Below are positions 1 through 7,767 of a stretch of 64,000 nucleotides of DNA, piece by piece. The position numbers and the translations under genes were made by a program. The stretch is from contig DASRHY010000158.1 of the NCBI GenBank assembly GCA_035650275.1, positions 1 through 64,000 on the forward strand. Direction: 5' to 3'. Source of the DNA: DASRHY01 sp035650275 (lineage in GTDB: Bacteria; Actinomycetota; Actinomycetes; Propionibacteriales; Kribbellaceae). Numbering within the stretch: position 1 is the first letter of the stretch; each line of letters opens with the position of its first letter. The notes below the pieces were generated by a model. That model did not search any database. It was given only the letters and a program-made list of their open reading frames with translations, and was not told the DNA's origin.

Positions 1-631
1 CGGTCGGCGTCGGCTTCGGCGGGGTGGTCACGATCGGCGGCCGCGCCATCGCCCGCTGCTCCACCTCGGTGGACAGCAGATCGAGTGGGTTCTTGGCGAC
101 GCTCGCGTCATCCGTCTCGACGTCGAGGGTCGCATCATCCCTGTACTGCCGCTCGGCGAGCTCCTTCTCGGCCCTGACCATCTCGGCCTTGGAACCGATC
201 ACCATCCCGTCCAGCCTGTCCAGCGGCAGCGTGGTCTGCGGGCGTACCACATCCACGACCCGCTCGATGACCTTCTCGTACGGCGCCAGCGGGTCGCCGG
301 TCACGGCGGCCGCGACACCGGACACCGACAGCGCCGCCACCGCGGCGACGCTCAGCGCCAGGCCACGGGCCGCCATCTTGCGGGCGAACGGGTCGGTGAC
401 GGCGTTCCGCGCCGCGACCCGGGTGAGGAACCGGTCCGTGTCCGCGAGTACGACGGGCTCGGACCGCTCGTCGAGGTCATCGACCGCGAGTCGCAGTCCG
501 CCGAGCATCTGGACGGCCGCGTCGTCGGAATAGGCCTCGCACGCCTCGAACAACGAGTCGCCGCCCGCGGAGAGGAGGTCCAGTAGCGCGTCGTCCGCTG
601 CGATCGCATCCAGGTCGAACCGTTCAGCCAT
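1..631 (-). CDS. rsdA: Anti-sigma-D factor RsdA-like membrane protein (C-terminus beyond window)
   Basis: Probable anti-sigma factor holding the adjacent sigma factor at the membrane. The frame is open from an ATG at 631 to the window edge, so about 210 N-terminal residues are visible and the end is missing. The first 80 residues are acidic and rich in Asp and Leu, which suits a short sigma-binding region; one hydrophobic segment follows at about residues 89-111; the outer part becomes Pro/Thr-rich. There is no HxxxCxxC zinc motif of classical ZAS anti-sigma factors, which also holds for known RsdA. Its ATG overlaps the sigma gene stop by 8 bases, so translation is probably coupled. The name rests on synteny (groES, groEL, sigD, rsdA are neighbours in mycobacteria) and topology, not on a clear motif. 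Confidence 0.7.
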   Translation of the reverse strand, partial: MAERFDLDAIAADDALLDLLSAGGDSLFEACEAYSDDAAVQMLGGLRLAVDDLDERSEPVVLADTDRFLTRVAARNAVTDPFARKMAARGLALSVAAVAALSVSGVAAAVTGDPLAPYEKVIERVVDVVRPQTTLPLDRLDGMVIGSKAEMVRAEKELAERQYRDDATLDVETDDASVAKNPLDLLSTEVEQRAMARPPIVTTPPKPTPT

Positions 632-1244
632 GACGCACCTCCTTCGCTCCTGTGCCGGTACTTGCCTGTCCGACCAGTCCCCGCAATGTGTTCAATGCCC
701 TGTGCTGGGCCACCCGCACCGCCCCCGGTGTCATGCTCAACGCTCTGCCGGTCTCCTCGGCGGACAGGCCCGCGACCACCCTGAGTACCAGGATCTCACG
801 CAGCTTGTCCGGCAGCCGGTCCATCAGATCCATCGCTTGCTGCACCTCGGAGTAGCGGACCGCGTGCTCCTCCGGCGTGGGCGCCTCATCGGCTCCGTCC
901 GGTACCTCCGCTGTCGTGAGGTCCGCGCTGGCGAACTGCCGCTGGGCATCGGCCACCTTGCGGGCGGCGATCCCGTAGACGAAGGCCTCGAACGGCCGCC
1001 CCTCGTCGCGGTAACGGGTCAACGCACCGAACACGGCGACGCAGACCTCCTGCGCGACGTCGTCGACCATGTCGGCGCCGCCGGGGTAGGTCCACAGCCG
1101 TGACCTCACGTAACGCAGAGCGACCGCCCGGACCCGCGTCAGCAGGTCGTTCACGGCGGTCCTGTCCCCAGTTGCTGCAAGAGCCGCGAGGTCTCGCAGC
1201 TCCATCCGATCGCGTGCGGCGTGCGTCGTACCCGCTTCTGCCAC
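624..1244 (-). CDS. sigD: ECF RNA polymerase sigma factor, SigD/ShbA type
   Basis: Directs RNA polymerase to an alternative promoter set. Region 2 is seen as VDDVAQEVCVAVFGAL followed by the FVYGIAARKVADAQR helix, and region 4 as LPDKLREILVLRVVAGLS with a helix-turn-helix ending near the C-terminus; there is no region 3, as in other ECF factors. I start it at GTG 1244 (206 aa) because a GGGGAGG ribosome site lies 5 bases upstream, whereas an ATG at 1286 sits almost inside the groEL terminator hairpin. The Mycobacterium SigD and Streptomyces ShbA genes occupy the same place downstream of groEL. Forms an operon with the overlapping rsdA-like gene, which likely encodes its inhibitor. Confidence 0.85.
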   Translation of the reverse strand: MAEAGTTHAARDRMELRDLAALAATGDRTAVNDLLTRVRAVALRYVRSRLWTYPGGADMVDDVAQEVCVAVFGALTRYRDEGRPFEAFVYGIAARKVADAQRQFASADLTTAEVPDGADEAPTPEEHAVRYSEVQQAMDLMDRLPDKLREILVLRVVAGLSAEETGRALSMTPGAVRVAQHRALNTLRGLVGQASTGTGAKEVRHG

Positions 1245-1290
1245 ATCGCCTCCCCGCTCGATCTGTCCCCGGCCAGCCCGGCTCATGGTA

Positions 1291-1338
1291 GTGGCGGCCG
1301 ACCACCCTGAACAGAGTCAATCGGTGATCGGCCGCCAC
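1291..1338 (-). terminator. Hairpin terminator after groEL
   Basis: An 11-bp perfect stem (1291-1301 with 1328-1338), one mismatch, then four more pairs (1303-1306 with 1323-1326) around a 16-base loop. It lies 29 bases past the groEL stop. There is no clear T run, as is common in high-GC actinobacteria, so termination may be partial. It separates the chaperone operon from sigD. Confidence 0.65.
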
Positions 1339-1367
1339 AAATTCGCTACATGCAGTGACGACTACTC

Positions 1368-2996
1368 TCAGTAACCGTGGCCATGTCCATGACCGTGGCC
1401 GCCCGCCGCGGCAGCCTCCTCGTCCTCGGGCTTGTCCACGACGAGAGTCTCGGTGGTGAGCAGCATCGCCGCGATCGAGCCGGCGTTCGCGAGCGCGGAC
1501 CGGGTCACCTTGACCGGGTCCAGCACACCGTCGGCGAGCAGGTCGCCGTACGAGCCGGTGTCGGCGTTGAAGCCGCTGCCAAGCTCGAGCTCGGCCACCT
1601 TGGCCACGACGACGTAGCCCTCGTAGCCGCCGTTCTCGGCGATCCAGCGCAGCGGCTCGACGACCGACTTGCGGACGATCGCGACACCGGCCGCCTCGTC
1701 ACCGGTGAGGCCGAGGTTGTCGTCCAGCACCTTCCCGGCGTGCACCAGGGCCGAGCCGCCGCCGGCGACGATGCCCTCCTCGATCGCCGCCCGGGTCGCC
1801 GACACGGCGTCCTCGATGCGGTGCTTCTTCTCCTTCAGCTCGACCTCGGTGGCCGCGCCGACCTTGATCACGCAGACGCCGCCGGCCAGCTTGGCCAGCC
1901 GCTCCTGCAGTTTCTCGCGGTCCCAGTCGGAGTCGGTGTTCTCGATCTCCCCCTTGATCTGGGCCACCCGGCCGTCGATCGCGTCAGACTTGCCGCCGCC
2001 CTCGACCACCGTGGTGTTGTCCTTGGTGACCACGATCCGCCGCGCGGTACCGAGCACGTCCAGCCCGACCTGGTCGAGCTTCAGGCCGACCTCGGGCGCC
2101 ACGACCTGCGCGCCGGTGAGCGCGGCCAGGTCCTCCAGCATCGCCTTGCGGCGGTCACCGAAGCCCGGCGCCTTCACCGCGACCGAGACGAAGTTGCCGC
2201 GGATCTTGTTGACGACCAGCGTGGACAGAGCCTCGCCCTCGACGTCCTCGGCGACGATGAACAGCGTCTTGCCGGCCTGCACGACCTTCTCCAGCAGCGG
2301 CAGCAGGTCCGCGACGGCGGAGATCTTGCCCTGGTGGATCAGGATCGCCGGGTCCTCCAGCACCGCCTCGCCGGCCTCGGCGTCGGTGATGAAGTACGGC
2401 GAGATGTAGCCCTTGTCGAACTGCATGCCCTCGGTGAACTCGAGCTCGGTGCCGAAGGTGTTCGACTCCTCGACCGTGATCACACCGTCCTTGCCGACCT
2501 TGTCGAAGGCGTCGGCGATCAAGGTGCCGATCTCGGCGTCGCGGGCGGAGATGGTGGCGACGTGCGCCATGTCCTCCTTGGAGTCGACGGCCCGCGCGGT
2601 CTCGATCAGCTTCTCGCTGACCGCGGCCACGGCGGCGTCGATGCCCTTCTTCAGGCCCATCGGGTTCACGCCGGCGGCGACGGCCCGCAGGCCCTGGTGC
2701 ACCAGTGCCTGGGCCAGCACAGTGGCGGTCGTCGTACCGTCACCGGCGATGTCATTGGTCTTGGTGGCAACTTCCTTGGTCAGCTGCGCACCGAGGTTCT
2801 CGAACGGGTCGTCCAGCTCGATCTCACGGGCGACGGTGACACCGTCGTTGGTGATGGTCGGGGCGCCCCACTTCTTGTCCAGGACGACGTAGCGGCCCTT
2901 CGGCCCCAGCGTCACCTTGACCGTGTTCGCGAGCGCGTCGACGCCGCGCTCCAGCGCGCGCCGGGCATTCTCGTCGAACTCGAGGATCTTGGGCAT
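1368..2996 (-). CDS. groEL: Chaperonin GroEL (60 kDa)
   Basis: ATP-driven folding chamber subunit, 542 aa, normal length. Visible hallmarks are LGPKGRYVVLD and NDGVTVAREIEL near the N-terminus, AGDGTTTATVLAQAL for nucleotide binding, and the EEGIVAGGGSAL segment of the equatorial domain. The C-terminus ends in GGHGHGHGHGY, a histidine-glycine tail like that of actinobacterial GroEL1, instead of the GGM-type tail of the housekeeping paralogue; a second groEL elsewhere in the genome is therefore likely. It follows groES by 118 bases and shares the CIRCE-controlled promoter upstream of groES. Confidence 0.98.
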   Translation of the reverse strand: MPKILEFDENARRALERGVDALANTVKVTLGPKGRYVVLDKKWGAPTITNDGVTVAREIELDDPFENLGAQLTKEVATKTNDIAGDGTTTATVLAQALVHQGLRAVAAGVNPMGLKKGIDAAVAAVSEKLIETARAVDSKEDMAHVATISARDAEIGTLIADAFDKVGKDGVITVEESNTFGTELEFTEGMQFDKGYISPYFITDAEAGEAVLEDPAILIHQGKISAVADLLPLLEKVVQAGKTLFIVAEDVEGEALSTLVVNKIRGNFVSVAVKAPGFGDRRKAMLEDLAALTGAQVVAPEVGLKLDQVGLDVLGTARRIVVTKDNTTVVEGGGKSDAIDGRVAQIKGEIENTDSDWDREKLQERLAKLAGGVCVIKVGAATEVELKEKKHRIEDAVSATRAAIEEGIVAGGGSALVHAGKVLDDNLGLTGDEAAGVAIVRKSVVEPLRWIAENGGYEGYVVVAKVAELELGSGFNADTGSYGDLLADGVLDPVKVTRSALANAGSIAAMLLTTETLVVDKPEDEEAAAAGGHGHGHGHGY

Positions 2997-3114
2997 GGGA
3001 AAACTCAGTCCCTCTCTGCGGTATCAGTGCGTACGGCGGAACTGACTCCGCTCCGGCGTCCGGCCTGATGCTGGCCCGGTCACCGGAGCGGTGTCAGTCA
3101 TGTAGCGGGAGTCG

Positions 3115-3414
3115 TCACTTGCTGACGATGGCGAGGACGTCGCGCGCCGACAGGATGAGGTAGTCCTCACCGTCGTACCGGACCTCGGTGCCGCCGTACT
3201 TCGAGTAGATGACGACGTCGTCGACGCTGATGTCCAGCGGGATGCGCTCGTCGCCGTCCTCGTTGAAGCGGCCCGGGCCGACTGCCAGGACCTTGCCCTC
3301 CTGCGGCTTCTCCTTGGCTGTGTCCGGGATGACCAGTCCGGACTTCGTGGTCTGCTCCGCCTCGAGCGGCTGGACCAGGATGCGGTCCTCGAGCGGCTTG
3401 ATCGTGACCGACAC
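3115..3414 (-). CDS. groES: Co-chaperonin GroES (10 kDa)
   Basis: Heptameric lid of the GroEL chamber, 99 aa. The beta-barrel core starts with IKPLEDRILVQPLEAE and contains the mobile loop TKSGLVIPDTAKEKPQEG and the GEDYLILSARDVLAIV end. The start is GTG 3414, supported by a GGAGG site 6 bases upstream. First gene of the groES-groEL unit; transcription is expected to be repressed by HrcA through two CIRCE elements about 100-170 bases upstream. HrcA itself is not in the window. Confidence 0.98.
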   Translation of the reverse strand: MSVTIKPLEDRILVQPLEAEQTTKSGLVIPDTAKEKPQEGKVLAVGPGRFNEDGDERIPLDISVDDVVIYSKYGGTEVRYDGEDYLILSARDVLAIVSK

Positions 3415-3511
3415 TTGCTGACCTCCACGGTCGAGTTCTTGTGTGGCTATTGGACTGCGTAGTCCGGCCCGCGGTGCTGCTGCCGTCGCGGGGATCAGCG
3501 GCGCCGGGCCG

Positions 3512-3538
3512 TTGGCACCCTCGGGTGGAGAGTGCCAA
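3512..3538. promoter_or_regulatory. CIRCE element 2 (imperfect), downstream of the groES -10
   Basis: TTGGCACCC-N9-GAGTGCCAA matches the HrcA operator consensus TTAGCACTC-N9-GAGTGCTAA with the exact 9-base spacer. It starts just downstream of the -10 box of the groES promoter, over the expected transcription start, where bound repressor would block initiation. Confidence 0.85.
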
Positions 3539-3543
3539 CACCG

Positions 3544-3572
3544 AATCTAGGCCGCGATTAGCACTCGGTCAA
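3544..3572 (-). promoter_or_regulatory. groESL sigma-70-type promoter
   Basis: On the minus strand TTGACC (3567-3572), a 17-base spacer and TAGATT (3544-3549). The -35 box lies inside CIRCE 1 and the start point falls at the edge of CIRCE 2, so both operators cover the promoter. Leader to the groES GTG is about 120 bases. Confidence 0.75.
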
Positions 3573-3584
3573 CTCGAGTGCCAA
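3558..3584. promoter_or_regulatory. CIRCE element 1, covering the groES -35
   Basis: TTAGCACTC-N9-GAGTGCCAA, one mismatch from the CIRCE consensus with the correct 9-base spacer. Known binding site of the heat-shock repressor HrcA. Its spacer and inner half contain the groES -35 box. Nineteen bases separate it from the second copy. Confidence 0.92.
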
Positions 3585-3741
3585 CTCAGGCCTCCGCGAA
3601 AGTGCCTCACCACCGCGGGTCACTCAATCGTTACCTTGCCACGACAACTACCTCAGCAGGCCGGCTGTCCATATCGGCGAACGCCCGGATCCCGGGCGGC
3701 TCAGCGTCCTCGATCCGAGGACCCGACGGAGAGGATCGGCA

Positions 3742-4614
3742 ATGAGGGGGAAGCTGCCATTTCTGATCACGGCGGCGGCCGCGACGCTCGCGGCAACCGT
3801 CCTGCCCGCGGCCGGCGCGACCGCGGCACCCACCGTCTCCACGGCTCCCGCCGTGACCGCGGCAGCACGGGAGCCGGCATGCAACGCCGACAGCTCGGTG
3901 CCGGCCGGCAACGGCTGGCGGGCTGACGTGCCGGCCGTGCTCACCCGGACCGGCGCCCGGTACCAGAGCTGCTACCTGGCGTTCGGCGACCGCTCCGTGT
4001 GGGTCCGCCTGCTGCAGGAGCGTCTGCGCGACTGCTACGGGTTCGACCTGCAGGGCACCGGCTTCTTCGGCGAGCAGACCAGGGCCGCGGTCCGGCAGGT
4101 GCAGCGGTCGCACGGGATCACTGCGGACGGCGTCTACGGGCCGCAGACCTTCAAGGCGATGCGCTGGCGGCTGTACGACGCGCGGTACCAGGAGTCCCAG
4201 CTGTGCCACCGCCCGTTCGTGAACAGGTCGGTCGGGACCGCACCGTCGCCCGGGTCATACAGCCCGTACTGCTCGCACCCGGAGGCCCGGTACGCGAGCA
4301 ACGGCTGGTGGGCGATCCTGCCGGGACTCCGGACGAGAACCAGCCAGCCAAGTTTCGCGTGCTACCTGAAGCAGGGCGACCGGGGCGAGGGCGTCTACCG
4401 GCTGCAGATGCAGCTACGCGACTGCTACAAGGCCGGCCTGGCGATCGACGGCTACTACGGGGTGCAGACCAAGGCCACGGTGCAACGGGTGCAGAAGCTG
4501 CACGGCGTCACGGTCGACGGCGTCTACGGCCCGGCCACGATGAAGGCCATGTACTGGCGGCTCAACCGGTACAACCCCTTCACCTTCAGCGAACGCTGCT
4601 ACAGCCCGTTCTGA
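3742..4614 (+). CDS. Secreted protein with two peptidoglycan-binding (PG_binding_1) repeats
   Basis: Predicted exported protein of 290 aa with a Sec signal peptide (MRGKLPF, hydrophobic to about residue 25, Ala-rich cleavage region) and two copies of a peptidoglycan-binding-like repeat. Each repeat has the pattern CYL..GDR, LQ..LRDCY, a GYYGVQT or FFGEQT turn, VQ..HG, DGVYGP.T and a C-terminal RCYSP or LCHRPF. Each repeat has four cysteines, likely two disulfides outside the cell. No catalytic domain is present, so it may anchor to or coat the wall. ATG 3742 has a GGAGAGG site. First of three tandem paralogues; the later two have one repeat each. Confidence 0.85.
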   Translation: MRGKLPFLITAAAATLAATVLPAAGATAAPTVSTAPAVTAAAREPACNADSSVPAGNGWRADVPAVLTRTGARYQSCYLAFGDRSVWVRLLQERLRDCYGFDLQGTGFFGEQTRAAVRQVQRSHGITADGVYGPQTFKAMRWRLYDARYQESQLCHRPFVNRSVGTAPSPGSYSPYCSHPEARYASNGWWAILPGLRTRTSQPSFACYLKQGDRGEGVYRLQMQLRDCYKAGLAIDGYYGVQTKATVQRVQKLHGVTVDGVYGPATMKAMYWRLNRYNPFTFSERCYSPF

Positions 4615-4632
4615 CCACCAGAGAGGGACATC

Positions 4633-5079
4633 ATGAGACGACTCGCCTCACTCGCGGCGACGGCCACCCTTGCGGTCGCCGGACTCACCGCCACCGCGCC
4701 GACCGCCGGCGCAGCACTGCCGACCTGCAACGCCTCGGGCAGCGTGCCGGTCGCGAAGAACTGGTCGCTGATCAGCCCGAACATCTTCGACACGCACAAC
4801 TTCCGCTGCATCCTGCGGTACGGCGACCGGTACGGCGACTGGGAGATCTACAACTCGGTGCTCACGCTGCAGCGGACGCTGAACTACTGCTACCGCACTC
4901 ACCTGGCCGTCGACGGGATCTACGGCGGCCAGACCCGGGCCGCGGTGATGCGGGTCCAGCGGCTGCACAAGATCAAGGTCGACGGTGTATACGGCCCGCA
5001 GACCCGGTCCGCGATGTTCTGGCGGTTGTACAGCTACCAGCTGGACCGCTGGAGCGAGCGCTGCTACAGCCCGATCTGA
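4633..5079 (+). CDS. Secreted single-repeat peptidoglycan-binding protein
   Basis: 148 aa, paralogue of its neighbours. A signal peptide (MRRLASLAATATLAVAG, then TAGA before the mature start) precedes one peptidoglycan-binding repeat with CILRYGDR, LNYCYRTHLAVDGIYG, VQRLHKIKVDGVYGP and the closing SERCYSPI. Four cysteines are retained. It starts 18 bases after the previous gene, with an AGAGAGGG ribosome site, so the two are probably co-transcribed. Function beyond wall binding cannot be read from the sequence. Confidence 0.83.
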   Translation: MRRLASLAATATLAVAGLTATAPTAGAALPTCNASGSVPVAKNWSLISPNIFDTHNFRCILRYGDRYGDWEIYNSVLTLQRTLNYCYRTHLAVDGIYGGQTRAAVMRVQRLHKIKVDGVYGPQTRSAMFWRLYSYQLDRWSERCYSPI

Positions 5080-5101
5080 GCTGGCAGTTCCCAACCGACC
5101 C

Positions 5102-5175
5102 GTGCCGTACGACGTCCTGTCCTGATGTACGGCGGCTGTATCCGGCCGCGAGACAGTCGGGACGTCGTACGGCAC
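5102..5175. repeat. Perfect 16-bp inverted repeat between two paralogous genes
   Basis: Arms 5102-5117 and 5160-5175 (GTGCCGTACGACGTCC and its complement) enclose 42 bases. It follows the stop at 5079 and precedes the third paralogue start at 5205. TGTC (5118-5121) and GACA (5152-5155) could extend the stem with a bulge. It could end transcription of the first two genes or serve as an operator for the third. Confidence 0.7.
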
Positions 5176-5204
5176 ATTCGTTTACTTGGGGAGGGTTCGA
5201 CATC

Positions 5205-5654
5205 ATGCGAATCGGACGAAAGCTGGCCATCACTGTCATCGCCACCGCCGCGACGGCGACCTCGCTGGTCGCTGCCGCGGCACCGGCACAGGCTGCGGCG
5301 ACACCGAACTGCACAACCGTGAAGAGCGCGTACGTCGGCAACGGGTGGTACCTGAACGCGCCGGCGTACAACGCGACCTCGGGGTCGCACTTCAACTGCT
5401 ACCTCGAGCTCGGCGACCGGAACTCCGGCGTCACCTGGCTGCAGCGCACCATCCAGTACTGCTACGACGATCCGGAGATCGTTGTCGACGGCTACTACGG
5501 CACCCAGACCCGCAACACGGTCCGGATCATCCAGGCCAAGCACGGAGTGTCGCAGACCGGGATCTACGGACCGCGCACCCGGTCCGGGATGTACTGGCGG
5601 CTCTACAACAAGACGCTGAACAGGTGGAGCGAGCTCTGCTACAGCCCGGTGTGA
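5205..5654 (+). CDS. Secreted single-repeat peptidoglycan-binding protein
   Basis: 149 aa, third member of the family. The signal peptide (MRIGRKLAITVIATAATATS, cleavage near APAQAAA) is followed by one repeat with CYLELGDRNSGVTWLQ, IQYCYDDPEIVVDGYYG, QAKHGVSQTGIYGP and SELCYSPV, keeping the four cysteines. I start at ATG 5205, which has GGGGAGGG upstream and begins exactly at the signal peptide; longer frames run back through the other genes and are spurious. It is set apart from the second paralogue by a 126-base gap holding an inverted repeat, so it may have its own promoter. Confidence 0.83.
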   Translation: MRIGRKLAITVIATAATATSLVAAAAPAQAAATPNCTTVKSAYVGNGWYLNAPAYNATSGSHFNCYLELGDRNSGVTWLQRTIQYCYDDPEIVVDGYYGTQTRNTVRIIQAKHGVSQTGIYGPRTRSGMYWRLYNKTLNRWSELCYSPV

Positions 5655-5687
5655 CCGGGTAGGCCGGGTCGCGACAGACTCTGCCGG

Positions 5688-6866
5688 GTGGACCCTGACG
5701 CGTTCGCCCGGCTGCTGTCGCCACCCGGCCTCGCTGTCCTCACCGAGGCGTGCGCGGCGTACCGGGCCGGTGACGAGCTGCCGCTGGTCGCGAATCTTCG
5801 GCGCCGGTACGACGCGGACCTGGTCAGCGCAGCGGTCACCCAGGCGTCCCTGCGGCAGCGCGCGGTCGCGAAGTTCGGCACGGACGCGGAGCGGATGTAC
5901 TTCACCGCGGACGGCCTGGAACAGGCAACCCGCGTAACGGTCGCCACCCATCGCGCCCGGCGCATCGCGTCTGTGTTGCCGGAGGCAACCGTCATCGATC
6001 TCGGCTGCGGCATCGGCGGCGACCTGGTCGCGATGGCACGCGCCGGTCTACGCGTCACCGGGGTCGAACGCGAACCGCTCGCCGCGGTCGTTGCCCGGGC
6101 CAACCTTTCCGCACTGGGTCTGTCCGGCCAGGTCGTGGTGGGTGCTGCGGAGAGCGCCGGCACCGCGTCGTACGACGTGGTGTTCGCAGACCCGGCCCGG
6201 CGAGCGGACGGCCGCCGGGTCTTCGACCGGCACGCGTACTCGCCGCCATGGAGCTTCATCACCGGGCTGCTGGCCGGCACCGCCTGTGTGAAGGTGGCGC
6301 CGGGCATCCCGCACGATGCGGTCCCGAGCGGCGTCGAGGCCGAGTGGGTCAGCGACACGGGTGAGGTGAAGGAAGCGGCGCTATGGTCCGGTGCGCTCTC
6401 GTCGGGTGTGGGCCGGCGCGCCACCCTGCTGCCGTCCGGTACGACCGTTACGGCCGCGAACGCGGTCGAGCCGGAGACCGGCCCGGCCGGGCGCTACCTG
6501 TACGAGCCCGACGGCGCGGTGATCCGGGCCGGTCTGGTCACCGCGGTCTGCGGCTCCGTCGGCGGTCGGCTGCTGGACCCGCGGATCGCCTACGTCACCG
6601 CGGACCAGCTGGTGCGGACCGAGCTGGCGACGGCGTACGAGGTGCTGGAGCAACTCCCCTACACCGAGAAGGTGCTGCGGCGCTGGGTCCGGGAGCATGC
6701 CGTCGGCACCCTGGAGATCAAGAAACGCGGTATCGACCTGGACCCGTCGGTGCTACGGCGGCGCCTCGCCCCGAAGGGCTCCGGGAGCGCGACCCTGATC
6801 GTGACCCGGGTGGGACGAGACGCCGTCGTCTACGCCGTACGGCGCATCCTCAGCAGCCGTGGTTGA
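5688..6866 (+). CDS. Class I SAM-dependent methyltransferase with THUMP-like C-terminus
   Basis: 392 aa. SAM motif I is clear (VIDLGCGIGGD at about residues 102-112), with the acidic end of motif II in GVEREPL and a DPARR motif (FADPARRADG) in the place of the catalytic NPPY loop. The N-terminal 90 residues are helical and the last 100 (KKRGIDLDP, LRRRLAPKGSGSATLI) match the THUMP-like end seen in a conserved actinobacterial family whose substrate, perhaps RNA, is not known to me. GTG 5688 is the chosen start. Its 3' end overlaps the convergent neighbour by 17 bases. Confidence 0.75.
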   Translation: MDPDAFARLLSPPGLAVLTEACAAYRAGDELPLVANLRRRYDADLVSAAVTQASLRQRAVAKFGTDAERMYFTADGLEQATRVTVATHRARRIASVLPEATVIDLGCGIGGDLVAMARAGLRVTGVEREPLAAVVARANLSALGLSGQVVVGAAESAGTASYDVVFADPARRADGRRVFDRHAYSPPWSFITGLLAGTACVKVAPGIPHDAVPSGVEAEWVSDTGEVKEAALWSGALSSGVGRRATLLPSGTTVTAANAVEPETGPAGRYLYEPDGAVIRAGLVTAVCGSVGGRLLDPRIAYVTADQLVRTELATAYEVLEQLPYTEKVLRRWVREHAVGTLEIKKRGIDLDPSVLRRRLAPKGSGSATLIVTRVGRDAVVYAVRRILSSRG

Positions 6867-7767
6867 TGTGCGCGCAGGTCTGCTCGCCCCACCGCAGGCT
6901 GAAGGTCCGGATCACCGAACCGTCGGACCGGCTCAGCGTCACCTTGATCGGGTCGCCCTCGGGCACGCCTTCCTGCAACGGCTCGTCGGGGGCGTGCTGC
7001 ATCAGCCAGAACCGGCCGGTCACCTTCGCCTGCTCGGTCCCACCGTCCGGGAACGTGTAGCTGATCTTCGCGACGCCGTCGGGCAGCACGCCGGCCGCCC
7101 AGTAGAAGTGGTACCAGTCGCTGTTCGGTTGCCAGGTCTCGGACTGCGCGTACTGCGACACGGCGAACGCGTCGTTGTCCGTCACCGCCGGCGGCGCGGC
7201 CGCGGCGGGCGCCCGGATGCTGCCGTGGTTGAACCGGTAGCCGGCGGTGTCACAGCCGACCCAGCGGCCGTTCTCGGCGAAGATCATGCTGGTGCCCCAG
7301 CGTCCCGTCAGCGACGCCTTGACGGGTGCATCGGCAAACGTCCTCACCGGTGACCCGCTCGGCGAGGTCCGGTAGTCGGCAAGCATGGCACGGCAGGTCT
7401 GCTCCGGCGGTCGCGACGGCTTGGGCGTGATCGTCGGCCAGTCCTTCGGGTCGACCGTGCCGTTCGACTGACCGACTGTGGGCCGTGGCGGCGGCGTCTG
7501 GAGCGTCGTCGGGCGCGCGGTGGTCGTGGTGGTCGTGGTGGTCGTGGTGGTCAGCCCAGGGCCGCTGCCTCCAGTGGGCGGCTGCCGGTCGTCGGTCAGC
7601 GCCGGTACGGCGACCGCGGCACCGCCGACCACCGCGACGACCGCCGCGGCGGCGAGCACGGGTACGACGGGGCGGTGCTGGGACTCCTCGGTGCTGAGCA
7701 CGGCTCGGATGGCGCTACGGCGCTCCAGCCCGAGATCGCGTTCCGGGGGTGGCGTCAGATCGGTCAT
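6850..7767 (-). CDS. Membrane-anchored protein coupled to an ECF sigma factor
   Basis: 305 aa, not recognised by name. A cytoplasmic N-terminus of about 35 residues (LTPPPERDLGLERRSAIRAV) precedes one membrane span at about 36-58 (VLAAAAVVAVVGGAAVAV), a Thr/Pro-rich stalk with an eleven-Thr run, and an outer domain of about 180 residues. Its ATG overlaps the sigma stop as ATGA. Position and topology suit a regulator of that sigma factor, but no zinc-binding anti-sigma motif is visible, so the role is inference. The Thr run is encoded by a 9-base tandem repeat near 7519-7551, a possible site of length change. Confidence 0.7.
   Translation of the reverse strand: MTDLTPPPERDLGLERRSAIRAVLSTEESQHRPVVPVLAAAAVVAVVGGAAVAVPALTDDRQPPTGGSGPGLTTTTTTTTTTTARPTTLQTPPPRPTVGQSNGTVDPKDWPTITPKPSRPPEQTCRAMLADYRTSPSGSPVRTFADAPVKASLTGRWGTSMIFAENGRWVGCDTAGYRFNHGSIRAPAAAAPPAVTDNDAFAVSQYAQSETWQPNSDWYHFYWAAGVLPDGVAKISYTFPDGGTEQAKVTGRFWLMQHAPDEPLQEGVPEGDPIKVTLSRSDGSVIRTFSLRWGEQTCAHINHGC
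7519..7551. repeat. 9-base tandem repeat encoding a poly-Thr stalk
   Basis: About three and a half near-identical units of GGTGGTCGT on the plus strand, read on the minus strand as ACG/ACC Thr codons. It lies in the extracellular stalk of the sigma-linked membrane protein, in frame, so copy-number change would alter stalk length without a frameshift. Confidence 0.7.

Noticed and set aside
624..1286. Start of sigD at ATG 1286
   Set aside because: It sits 4 bases from the groEL terminator hairpin without a ribosome site, whereas GTG 1244 has GGGGAGG at good spacing.
1377..3068. 563-aa open frame opposite groEL
   Set aside because: Shadow frame on the antisense of a clear GroEL; Arg/Val/Gly-rich with no family pattern, as expected from high-GC codon bias.
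3999..5654. 551-aa frame running through all three peptidoglycan-binding genes, as if one large protein
   Set aside because: It uses another frame over the first two genes; the true third protein begins at ATG 5205 with a signal peptide and ribosome site.
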